Part shown: positions 10,005 through 17,008 of the stretch, piece after piece | Numbering within the stretch: position 1 is the first letter of the stretch | Layout: every line of letters begins with the position of its first letter | Assembly (NCBI RefSeq): GCF_001613105.1 | Contig: NZ_BDBS01000027.1 | Span: 1 to 64,000 of the forward strand | Direction: 5' to 3' | DNA: 64,000 bases | From: Nocardia pseudobrasiliensis NBRC 108224 | Lineage (GTDB): Bacteria > Actinomycetota > Actinomycetes > Mycobacteriales > Mycobacteriaceae | The notes under the pieces: generated by a model | Database searches by the model: none | What the model was told of the DNA's origin: nothing | The model's input: only the letters and a program-made list of their open reading frames with translations | Program-made: the position numbers and the translations under genes

Positions 10005-10550
10005 ATGAGCGATTCGTCGGCAACCGGTAGCGTCGGCGCGGTGGACGAGGCGATCACGACATTGCGGGCGGTGCGGCATTTCATGCCGAACCCGGTACCG
10101 CGGGTAACCATCGAAGAGGTCATCAATGTGGCGCGCTGGACGGGGTCCGCGCGCAATCGGCAGCCGTGGCGGTTCGTCGCGGTCACCGATCCCCGCATGC
10201 GGGCGGGTCTGTCGCGGCTCGGCGACTACGCCATGCTGCTGGGCCGCGCCCCGCTGGTGTTGGTATTGCTGTCGGAGGACAACGGTTTCGCCGATACCGA
10301 ATTCGATCTCGGCCGCATAGCCCAATCGGTCTGCCTGGCGGCCCAGCAGCGCGGCCTCGGCAGCTGCGTGACCACGCTGCATCCCGACGACAATGTGCGC
10401 GCCGCCGCCGAAATCCTCGACGCCCCGCCCGGCTGGCTGCCCCGCCACGCCATCGCCCTCGGCTACACCGACGACGACAACCAACGCTCCCCCACGGCGA
10501 TTCCCGTCGGCCGCCTGCCCGTCGAGGACCTACTCACCTGGGTGCCGTGA
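10005..10550 (+). CDS. Nitroreductase-family FMN protein
   Basis: The 181-residue product has the nitroreductase layout: an early RAVRHF segment, the ARWTGSARNRQPWRF motif that contacts FMN phosphate and flavin, and the late segment CLAAQQRGLGSCVTTL. These are homodimeric FMN enzymes using NAD(P)H to reduce nitro compounds, quinones or unsaturated rings. It is shorter than many members, so the C-terminal dimer extension may be reduced. It begins 10 bp after the tautomerase-like gene and ends immediately against the convergent methyltransferase gene. Confidence 0.8.
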   Translation: MSDSSATGSVGAVDEAITTLRAVRHFMPNPVPRVTIEEVINVARWTGSARNRQPWRFVAVTDPRMRAGLSRLGDYAMLLGRAPLVLVLLSEDNGFADTEFDLGRIAQSVCLAAQQRGLGSCVTTLHPDDNVRAAAEILDAPPGWLPRHAIALGYTDDDNQRSPTAIPVGRLPVEDLLTWVP

Positions 10551-11183
10551 TCACCCGGGTTTGCGCCACACGAGTTCGTAGCGCCACTGCAGCAATCGGG
10601 TGACGCGCGCGCCGGGCAATATCTCCCTGACCTCGCCGCGAATCTCCCGCAGCGTCAGCCGCGGCGCACACATCGGCACACCCGCCTCGTCCAGGGTCCG
10701 CCGATACCGCCGCGCCCGTGGAACACACAGCAGCAGCCCGCGCCGACCGTAGACGGTCAGCGCCGACAAGATCTCCGGCAACACATCGCGCGGCAAATCC
10801 GCCCGGTGCAGCGCGGTCGCGATCAGCACACCGCCGGGCCGAAGCGCCTCGGCCAGTCTCGGCAGCACATCCGGCAGCGACATATGATGCAGCGCACTGA
10901 TACTGGTGACCGCGTCATAACTGTCGGCGGTCAGCGGCATCACCGCGATATCGCCGAGCAGACACCGCACATTGCCCGGCACCACCCGCCGCGCCGCCGC
11001 GATCATTTCCGGCGCACGATCCACCGCGTCGACCTGCTCGGCGATCCGAGCCAGCCGTCCCGCGAAAACCCCGGTGCCGCAACCGACGTCCAACACGCGT
11101 GAGCACGGTCGAGGCAACGCCCGCAACAGCCTCGGGTGATAGTAGGTGTTGTTGTCCCAGGCCAGAAATCCCATCGGATCCAT
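10551..11183 (-). CDS. Class I SAM-dependent methyltransferase
   Basis: A 210-residue protein with the SAM-binding motif I VLDVGCGTGVFAG, an acidic motif II (VDAVDRAPEM) and the GDIAVMPLTADSYD strand, the typical Methyltransf_11 pattern for small-molecule methylation. The ATG at 11181-11183 shares one base with the stop of the upstream gene (TGATG), which decides the start and implies translational coupling. A longer frame begins at 11225 but lies inside the neighbour. The substrate is unknown. Confidence 0.75.
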   Translation of the reverse strand: MDPMGFLAWDNNTYYHPRLLRALPRPCSRVLDVGCGTGVFAGRLARIAEQVDAVDRAPEMIAAARRVVPGNVRCLLGDIAVMPLTADSYDAVTSISALHHMSLPDVLPRLAEALRPGGVLIATALHRADLPRDVLPEILSALTVYGRRGLLLCVPRARRYRRTLDEAGVPMCAPRLTLREIRGEVREILPGARVTRLLQWRYELVWRKPG

Positions 11184-11740
11184 CAGAACGCGCCGCGGCC
11201 GACCCGGCGAACAATCCGTCGCCAACGGGATTCCGACGGCCGCCGCTGCCGATCGTGCCAGGTCCGCAGCGCCCGCCAGGCGGCGGGCAGTGTGCCGTCG
11301 TTCAGCGCGCCCGCGGTCGTCCCCTCGGTGAATCTGTCGCCGCGCTCGATCGCGGTCAGCAGCCGGAGCACATCCGCGATCGGCGCGGCGGCCACGGCAT
11401 CGGGCTTACCGAGGTAGCGCTCGATGCCGTCGCGCCAGCGCATCCAGGCGAAGCCGACGATCAGATCCGACTCGTGGAGTACGCGGCTGATCTCGAACAT
11501 GGTGTCGCTGTAGCGAACCCACGGCAGCCGCATACTTCCGTCGGGAAGACGCTCGGGGGTGATCCAGCGCGCATGGGAACCCGGGTCGTCGATCACGGCG
11601 TCGACAGCGCGCCACAGACGATCCCACTGCTCGGGCGATACCGCGCGCAGCCGAGCCTCGAGCGCGGCGTCGTCCGGGCCGTCCACCGGCTGCGGCGACA
11701 GCCCGACCCGTCGGCCTTTCTCGCTCTCGTCCTCGGTCAC
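11183..11740 (-). CDS. DUF6508-like protein of unknown function
   Basis: A 185-residue cytosolic protein rich in Trp and Arg (segments DRLWRAVDAVID, MRLPWVRYSDTMFEI, GFAWMRWRDGIERY). The pattern resembles the uncharacterised DUF6508 group; this family name is from memory and should be treated as tentative. The GTG at 11740 is preferred because AAGGGGG lies upstream; the frame can be extended to 11782. It is the first gene of a two-gene unit with the methyltransferase, overlapping it by one base. Confidence 0.6.
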   Translation of the reverse strand: MTEDESEKGRRVGLSPQPVDGPDDAALEARLRAVSPEQWDRLWRAVDAVIDDPGSHARWITPERLPDGSMRLPWVRYSDTMFEISRVLHESDLIVGFAWMRWRDGIERYLGKPDAVAAAPIADVLRLLTAIERGDRFTEGTTAGALNDGTLPAAWRALRTWHDRQRRPSESRWRRIVRRVGRGAF

Positions 11741-11808
11741 GGCGGCCCCCTTCGATCGTCGAGACGCGATGCTACCCAACACCTACCGGCGGCCGCAGCC
11801 GAGACGAA

Positions 11809-12783
11809 TCACACGCGCGCGGGCAGTTCCAGCGCCGCGAGATGTCGCACGAGGAATTCGTTCACCGCCGCGGTGCGCTCCAGCTGCACCAGATGTCCTG
11901 CGGCAGGGACTTTTTCGACGGCGCGCAGATCCGGGACATGGGCGCGCATGGTGGCCAGCGGGTCACGGCCGCTGAAACCCTCCATGTCCGGGTCGTTTTC
12001 GCCGTAGAGGAAGTGGGCGGGGACCTCGATGGTGGTGGGCAGGTCGGCGGTCAGTTCCCAGTTGCGGTCCAGGGCGCGGTACCAGCTCAGTGGGCCGGTG
12101 AAGCCGGTGCGGGTGAATTCGGTTGTCAGCGTGTCGAGTTCGGTTTCGTCGAGCCAGGGCCAGGGGAACGCGGGGGCCTGCGGGAGGACGTCGAGGTAAC
12201 CGAGGCCGGGAGGGTTGCGCCAGGTGTCGAGGTAGTGGTAGTCGCCGCTGAGGGAGTAGTAGACGCGGGCGAGGAATTCGCGCGGGCGGGCGGCCAGTTC
12301 GGCGTCGGCCACGCCGGGGGTCTGGAAGTAGGACAGGTGCAGGAAGTGCCGCTCGGCGGCCTTGGTCCAGAATGCCGACGGCGGTTTCGGCGGCCGGGGG
12401 GCGTAGGGATTGTTGAGTACGAAGATCGCCGCCACCCGCTCGGGCGCGCGCAGCGCGAGCTCCCACACCAGTTGCGCGCCGAAGTCCAAGCCCACGAAGA
12501 CCGCCCGCGGCGCGCCGATATCGTCGAGCAGCGCGAGCAGATCGCCGATCACCGCGCGATTGGTATGCGCCTCGATCCCATCGGGCGATTCCGTCCGCCC
12601 ATAACCGCGCAGATCCGGCGCGATGGCCCGATATCCCGCGGCCGCCAGTGCGGGCAGCTGCCGATGCCAGATGTACCAGCCGTGCGGAAACCCGTGACAG
12701 AAAATCACCGGATACCCCTGCCCCTGTTCGGCCGCATGCAGCCGAACCTCGCTCGTCGTCACGAACCGATGTGTCGGCTCCAC
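11809..12783 (-). CDS. Alpha/beta hydrolase, epoxide-hydrolase type
   Basis: The 324-residue protein shows the oxyanion segment HGFPHGWYIWHRQ, the nucleophile elbow GLDFGA with aspartate rather than serine, and the catalytic histidine region AAGHLVQLE near the C-terminus. An Asp nucleophile points to epoxide hydrolase or haloalkane dehalogenase chemistry rather than esterase; lid tyrosines (SLSGDYHYLD) favour epoxide hydrolase. It starts at GTG with GGGAGG upstream. It is divergent from an SDR gene with a KstR-like palindrome between them, hinting at lipid or sterol catabolism. Confidence 0.78.
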   Translation of the reverse strand: MEPTHRFVTTSEVRLHAAEQGQGYPVIFCHGFPHGWYIWHRQLPALAAAGYRAIAPDLRGYGRTESPDGIEAHTNRAVIGDLLALLDDIGAPRAVFVGLDFGAQLVWELALRAPERVAAIFVLNNPYAPRPPKPPSAFWTKAAERHFLHLSYFQTPGVADAELAARPREFLARVYYSLSGDYHYLDTWRNPPGLGYLDVLPQAPAFPWPWLDETELDTLTTEFTRTGFTGPLSWYRALDRNWELTADLPTTIEVPAHFLYGENDPDMEGFSGRDPLATMRAHVPDLRAVEKVPAAGHLVQLERTAAVNEFLVRHLAALELPARV

Positions 12784-12799
12784 TCCGCCTCCCAGGTAC

Positions 12800-12814
12800 T
12801 AGAACGTGTTCCTA
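12800..12814. promoter_or_regulatory. KstR-like palindromic operator
   Basis: The sequence TAGAACGTGTTCCTA contains GAAC-GT-GTTC, close to the TnnAACnnGTTnnA box of KstR, the TetR-type repressor of sterol catabolism in mycobacteria and rhodococci. It sits in the 54-bp gap between the divergent hydrolase and SDR genes. The match is to a remembered consensus, with one flanking base off. Confidence 0.45.
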
Positions 12815-12837
12815 TTTCACGGTAATGTCCCGGAGTC

Positions 12838-13692
12838 GTGAACGGAATACTCAGCGACCGGGTCGCGGTGGTCACCGGCGCCAGCCGCGGCATCGGCAAG
12901 GGCATCGCGCTGGAGTTGGGCGCCGCGGGCGCGACGGTGTACGTCACGGGCCGAACCGAGACCCCGGGGCGACTGCCGGGTACGGTCGCCGAAACCGCCG
13001 AGCGGATCACCGAACTCGGCGGCATCGGCATCGCGCGGATCTGCGACCACCGCGACGACGAGGTCGTCGAATCGCTGTTCACCGAGATCCGCGCCGCGCA
13101 CGGCCGCCTCGACATCCTGGTCAACAATGTCTACAACTCTCCCGCCTCGGCCCGCTGGCTGGGCCGCCCGTTCTGGCAGGTGCCGCCGAAGGCGTGGGAC
13201 GAGAGCTTCGATATCGGCGTCCGATCCCATTACGTGGCAAGTCATTTCGCCGCCGAGCTGCTCATCGACACGGGCGGGCTGATCGTGAACATCTCCTCAC
13301 CCGGCGCCGAGCACTACACCCACAACACCGTCTACGGCGTCGCCAAGGCCGCGGTCGATCGCCTGACCGCCGATCTGGCCCACGATCTGACCGATACGGC
13401 CGTCACGGTCGTCTCGCTGTGGCCAGGGATCGTGAATACCGAACTGCTGCAGATGGTTCCGCCCGATACCGAGGGCCGCCGTTTTGTCACTCTGCCGGGT
13501 GAGGGCACCTTCGATCTGAACGCGGCCGAGACGCCGCGTTTTCCGGGCCGCGCGGTCGTCGCCCTGGCCGCCGACAGCGGCCGTCGCGCTCGCACCGGAA
13601 AGCCCTGGCGGGTAGCCGAACTCGCCGACAGCTACGGTTTCACCGATATCGACGGTCGCATCCCTCGCGCGGAGCCGATCCCACCGGCCTGA
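12838..13692 (+). CDS. Short-chain dehydrogenase/reductase
   Basis: A 284-residue SDR with the cofactor motif TGASRGIGKG near residue 13, the NNVYN segment in place of the usual NNAG, and the active-site YGVAKAA (Tyr-X3-Lys). VTGRTE at the end of strand 2 suggests NADP preference. The NNVYN variant occurs in the DHRS1-like subgroup. The substrate is not evident. It starts at GTG; TAATGT lies 9 nt upstream, so the leader is very short or absent. It shares a divergent promoter with the epoxide-hydrolase-like gene. Confidence 0.82.
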   Translation: MNGILSDRVAVVTGASRGIGKGIALELGAAGATVYVTGRTETPGRLPGTVAETAERITELGGIGIARICDHRDDEVVESLFTEIRAAHGRLDILVNNVYNSPASARWLGRPFWQVPPKAWDESFDIGVRSHYVASHFAAELLIDTGGLIVNISSPGAEHYTHNTVYGVAKAAVDRLTADLAHDLTDTAVTVVSLWPGIVNTELLQMVPPDTEGRRFVTLPGEGTFDLNAAETPRFPGRAVVALAADSGRRARTGKPWRVAELADSYGFTDIDGRIPRAEPIPPA

Positions 13693-13700
13693 GCGCCGCT

Positions 13701-14081
13701 TCACTCACGCCGTCCGCGACATGAGCGCAGCGCCAGATGCGCGCAGACACCCGCGAGCAGCAACTCCCCGATCGCCGAGGCCGCGGCCTGGGTCAGCTCG
13801 GCCCCGTAGACCGATGTGGTGAGGTCGAACCAGCAGTCCAGGCCCGCCGCGGCCGCGGTCGCGGAGGCGGTGATCCGATACCGCTCGTCGCCGCGCCGCA
13901 GCAGCAGCACGGTGCCGATACAGCCCGCCACCAGGAGCAGATCGAGACCGATCCAGGCCAATGCCCAGTTCCGCACGTGGGTTTCGTCCGGCAGCGTCAG
14001 GCTCAGCAACACCATCCAGGGCATCAAGACCCCCGCGGCGACGCCGAGGAAGACCGCCGGCCTCACATCGTTCGTTCGCAT
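13701..14081 (-). CDS. Small four-helix membrane protein
   Basis: A 126-residue protein with four hydrophobic segments (starting near AVFLGVAAGVLM, WALAWIGLDLLLV, an amphipathic third segment, and ASAIGELLLAGVC). No family was recognised. The ATG at 14081 is chosen because a TACTGT -10 element lies 7 nt upstream; an upstream in-frame start would sit inside the operator. It is divergent from an ArsR-like HTH regulator with a perfect 19-bp inverted repeat between them, so it is probably that regulator's target. Confidence 0.65.
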   Translation of the reverse strand: MRTNDVRPAVFLGVAAGVLMPWMVLLSLTLPDETHVRNWALAWIGLDLLLVAGCIGTVLLLRRGDERYRITASATAAAAGLDCWFDLTTSVYGAELTQAAASAIGELLLAGVCAHLALRSCRGRRE

Positions 14082-14088
14082 GCCGACC

Positions 14089-14094
14089 ACAGTA
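14089..14094 (-). promoter_or_regulatory. -10 element TACTGT of the small membrane protein gene
   Basis: TACTGT on the minus strand ends 7 nt before the ATG (14081). It lies just outside the inverted repeat. Confidence 0.5.
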
Positions 14095-14099
14095 CGAAT

Positions 14100-14143
14100 G
14101 CAAAGACTTCTCTGCAAATAAAATTTTGCAGAGAAGTCTTTGC
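14100..14143. promoter_or_regulatory. Perfect 19-bp inverted repeat operator
   Basis: Left arm 14100-14118 (GCAAAGACTTCTCTGCAAA) is exactly complementary to right arm 14125-14143, with a 6-nt spacer TAAAAT. It fills the gap between two divergent genes and lies directly upstream of both predicted -10 elements. A palindrome of this length and perfection next to a winged-helix gene is best read as its operator. Confidence 0.75.
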
Positions 14144-14149
14144 TAGGCT
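14144..14149 (+). promoter_or_regulatory. -10 element TAGGCT of the HTH regulator gene
   Basis: TAGGCT begins at the base after the inverted repeat and ends 6 nt before the ATG (14156), indicating a leaderless mRNA whose -35 region is covered by the operator. Confidence 0.5.
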
Positions 14150-14155
14150 GTCGCC

Positions 14156-14719
14156 ATGGCGAATCGCGATGTCGAGGAGATGACCAGCGCCGAGCGCACG
14201 GCGCTGTACCGAACCCTCGCGCATCCGCTGCGCGGGCAGATCCTGCGATATCTGAACGATCACCCCGAGGCCAACTCGACCACGCTGGCCGAATTCCTCG
14301 GCGAGAGCACCGGAACGACCAGCTACCACCTGCGCAAACTGGCCGAATCTCGGCTCATCGAGGAGGTTGCCGAGAAGTCGCGGGGGCGTGAGAGATGGTG
14401 GCGGGCACTACCGTTCAGCCATATGACGCCGGATCCGGCGACCATGGAACCGGCCGAGCGCGCGGCGGCCGAACATCTGAGCAAGCTCAAGATGGCGGCC
14501 GATATCGAACTCTATGCGCGCGCCAACAAGGAGTGGACCGGCCCGGCGGGCTGGGCGCAGGTCTCGCGCTACAACACCTACATGGACCACGACCAACTAC
14601 AGGCGTTCATGGACGACTATATGGATCTGGTCGAACGCCACAGCTACCGCCGCGAGGACGCGCCGCCGCAGGCGCGCCGCATGGCGTTTCGATTCTTCGC
14701 CGTCACCAACGACGAGTGA
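14156..14719 (+). CDS. ArsR-like winged helix-turn-helix regulator
   Basis: A 187-residue protein with an N-terminal winged helix: LRGQILRYLNDHPEANSTTL, then TTSYHLRKLAESRLIEEV as recognition helix and wing start. This is the HTH_20/ArsR-like arrangement. The C-terminal 100 residues (two helical segments rich in Glu and Met) probably dimerise or bind an effector; no metal-binding Cys motif is seen, so metal sensing is unlikely. It lies beside a perfect 19-bp inverted repeat and divergent from a small membrane protein gene, the standard layout of an autoregulated local repressor. A leaderless start is predicted. Confidence 0.82.
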   Translation: MANRDVEEMTSAERTALYRTLAHPLRGQILRYLNDHPEANSTTLAEFLGESTGTTSYHLRKLAESRLIEEVAEKSRGRERWWRALPFSHMTPDPATMEPAERAAAEHLSKLKMAADIELYARANKEWTGPAGWAQVSRYNTYMDHDQLQAFMDDYMDLVERHSYRREDAPPQARRMAFRFFAVTNDE

Positions 14720-14722
14720 ACC

Positions 14723-15556
14723 TCACGCCACATCGAGGAATCGCTGCACCGAACGCGCCGGGGCGGGCGTGCTGCGCCAGACCAGATGCACATGCGACGC
14801 CGGAGCATCGGGCACCTCCACATAGACCACGCCCGGATGCGGCGCGCGACTACGCGCCAGCTCGGGCACCGCGCCGATGCCGCGATCGGCGGCGATCAGC
14901 TCGATCCACTCGTCGAAATTGGTGCAGGTGACGATGGGGCGGTCGGGACGCGGTGCGGCCCAGGAGGTTTCGTCGGTGGTGCCGGTGATGGTGTTGACCA
15001 CCAAGGGATATCGCGCCACATCGCCCCAGCGCAGATGGCGGGCGCGCGCCAGCGGCGAGCGGGCCGAGACGGCCAGTACTCGCCGTTCCACCGCGATCGC
15101 ACGGGTCGCCAGTTGCGCGGGCAGGCGAATATCCTTGCGGTACAGGGCGATATCGATACTGCCGGACAGCAGCGCGGCGATCGGGTCGTCGATGCGATGG
15201 ATCTCCACATGCCCGCCCAGCGCCTCGAATCGGGTCCGCGCGGCGGCGAACCAGGCATCGGGAAGCAGCCACGAGAAGCCCACCGACACCGCCGAGCGCA
15301 GCTGCAGATCGGCGACCGCCGAATCCAGATCGGCGATCGTCCGGCGGGCCGCGATCAGAAACTGCTCCCCCTCGTCGGTGAGGTCGAATCGGCGCGAGGT
15401 GCGCTCGATCAACCGGCAGTCCAGAATGCGCTCCAGCTGCTGGATCGTGCGGGTCAGCGACGGCTGGGTCATATGCAGGCGCTGCGCGGCGCGGGTGTAG
15501 TTGCGCTCCTCGGCCACCGCCACGTAGGACCGCAGATGCCGCAACTCCAGATCCAT
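14723..15556 (-). CDS. LysR-family transcriptional regulator
   Basis: A 277-residue LTTR with the N-terminal HTH (LRHLRSYVAVAEERNYTRAA, then TQPSLTRTIQQLE) and a C-terminal periplasmic-binding-fold effector domain. The ATG at 15556 is set by the family N-terminus MDLELRHL and by a TACGCT element 6 nt upstream; the frame extends 50 codons further without family-like sequence. It is divergent from an MFS transporter 70 bp away, its likely target. Confidence 0.88.
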   Translation of the reverse strand: MDLELRHLRSYVAVAEERNYTRAAQRLHMTQPSLTRTIQQLERILDCRLIERTSRRFDLTDEGEQFLIAARRTIADLDSAVADLQLRSAVSVGFSWLLPDAWFAAARTRFEALGGHVEIHRIDDPIAALLSGSIDIALYRKDIRLPAQLATRAIAVERRVLAVSARSPLARARHLRWGDVARYPLVVNTITGTTDETSWAAPRPDRPIVTCTNFDEWIELIAADRGIGAVPELARSRAPHPGVVYVEVPDAPASHVHLVWRSTPAPARSVQRFLDVA

Positions 15557-15562
15557 GCGTCC

Positions 15563-15568
15563 AGCGTA
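15563..15568 (-). promoter_or_regulatory. -10 element TACGCT of the LysR gene
   Basis: TACGCT on the minus strand ends 6 nt before the ATG at 15556; leaderless arrangement. Confidence 0.5.
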
Positions 15569-15626
15569 TACACGGTGTCCAGAAAGTATTTCACGGGGGC
15601 GATCGCGCGGCCTAGCGTCGAATGGC

Positions 15627-16736
15627 GTGACGATCATCCTCCCTCGACAGCACAGCATGGCGCCGGCGGTGCGGGCCTCGGCCGGACTGGCGGCGGCCAT
15701 GGGCATCGGGCGGTTCGCCTATACCCCGCTCATGCCGGTCATGATCGATGCCGGTCGGATCGGCGCGCAGACGGGCGCGGTGATCGCGGCCGCGAACTAC
15801 GCGGGCTATCTGCTCGGCGCGGTCGTACTGGCTCGTCGCCCACAGTGGAACGGCCGCAACACCTTTCGCACCGCGGCCGGGGCCCTGGTGCTCAGCGAGG
15901 CGCTCATGGCGGTGCCCGCGCCCGCGATCGTGCCCGCGGCGCTGCGACTGATCGCCGGGGTCGCCAGCGCGGTGGTGTTCATCGGTTGCGCGGCGATCGC
16001 GGCCCGGCACGAGAATCGGCGACGGGCGGCCGGGATCACCTTCGCGGGTGTCGGTTGCGGTATCGCGGCAACGGGCGTGCTGGCCTTGCTATTCGGTCCG
16101 CTGGTGTCCTGGCAGGCGCTGTGGCTGGGCGCGGCAGCGCTCACCGCGCTACTGCTGTTTCCGGCGCTGCGCCTCGAGATCGTGCCCGGCACGCGCGCCC
16201 ATACGGCGACGACCCGGGCGGTGTGGCCGTGGCGGGCGCTGCTGCTCACCTATTTCCTGGAAGGCCTGGGTTATATCGTGATCGGCACCTTCCTGGTGGC
16301 CGCCGTGCACGACGAGACCCTCGGCACATCGCTGTGGGTGATCGTGGGTGTGGCCGCCGCACCCGCGACCGTGCTGTGGGGTGTGGTGGCCCGGCGGCGA
16401 ACTCCGGTGCGCGCCATGGCGATCGCGCTCGTACTGCAGTTCTTCGCGGCACTGCTGCCAGCCCTGTCCCCCGGCACCGTACCGGCGCTGGTGTCGGCCG
16501 CGCTGTTCGGCGCGACCTTCATGGGCATCACGATGCTGGCGATCGAGATCGGCGACGATCTGGCCGGAGCCGGGGCCGCCGCCACGCTCACCGCGGGATA
16601 CGGATTGGGCCAGGTGCTGGGACCGCTGGTGGTGACGCCCGTCCTGGGCTCGAGCTACACCGCGGCGTTCGCGATCGCCGCCGTCGTACTGGCGGCGGCG
16701 ACCGCCGTGGCGCTGTCGATCAGGACGCGAACTTGA
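15627..16736 (+). CDS. YbfB/YjiJ-type MFS transporter
   Basis: A 369-residue membrane protein with about 11-12 hydrophobic segments. The N-terminal pattern GIGRFAYTPLMPVMI is the signature of the YbfB/YjiJ group of MFS carriers, whose substrates are mostly unknown. It starts at GTG 15627, with TAGCGT 8 nt upstream. It is divergent from a LysR gene. Its 3' end overlaps the convergent secG gene by 17 bp. Confidence 0.82.
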   Translation: MTIILPRQHSMAPAVRASAGLAAAMGIGRFAYTPLMPVMIDAGRIGAQTGAVIAAANYAGYLLGAVVLARRPQWNGRNTFRTAAGALVLSEALMAVPAPAIVPAALRLIAGVASAVVFIGCAAIAARHENRRRAAGITFAGVGCGIAATGVLALLFGPLVSWQALWLGAAALTALLLFPALRLEIVPGTRAHTATTRAVWPWRALLLTYFLEGLGYIVIGTFLVAAVHDETLGTSLWVIVGVAAAPATVLWGVVARRRTPVRAMAIALVLQFFAALLPALSPGTVPALVSAALFGATFMGITMLAIEIGDDLAGAGAAATLTAGYGLGQVLGPLVVTPVLGSSYTAAFAIAAVVLAAATAVALSIRTRT

Positions 16737-16956
16737 TCTCGAAGCCGATGCCGAGAATCGAGATGAGCCAGATCAGTCCGATGAAGATCGTGATGCGGTC
16801 CAGGTTCTTCTCCACGACGGTGGAACCGGACAGGCTCGCCTGCACACCGCCACCGAACAGGCTGGACAGGCCTCCACCCTTGGCCCGGTGCAACAGGACC
16901 AGCAGCACCAGCAGCACGCTGGTGATGATCAGGAGGATATCCAGGAACAGGCGCAT
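16720..16956 (-). CDS. secG: Preprotein translocase subunit SecG
   Basis: A 78-residue protein with two transmembrane segments (LFLDILLIITSVLLVLLVLL and TIFIGLIWLISILGIGF) separated by the Gly-rich cytosolic loop RAKGGGLSSLFGGG, the SecG signature. It is an accessory subunit of the SecYEG channel. In related genomes secG directly follows tpiA; here about 8.2 kb of other genes lie between them. A TAAACT element 7 nt before the ATG gives it its own leaderless promoter. Confidence 0.93.
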   Translation of the reverse strand: MRLFLDILLIITSVLLVLLVLLHRAKGGGLSSLFGGGVQASLSGSTVVEKNLDRITIFIGLIWLISILGIGFEIKFAS

Positions 16957-16963
16957 GCCCGAC

Positions 16964-16969
16964 AGTTTA
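16964..16969 (-). promoter_or_regulatory. -10 element TAAACT of secG
   Basis: TAAACT on the minus strand is followed by 7 nt and the ATG at 16956. An own promoter fits secG's separation from the gap-pgk-tpiA operon. Confidence 0.5.
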
Positions 16970-17008
16970 TGCAAAGCCCCGCGCAAGTCCCGCATCAGCC
17001 ACGGCCGA

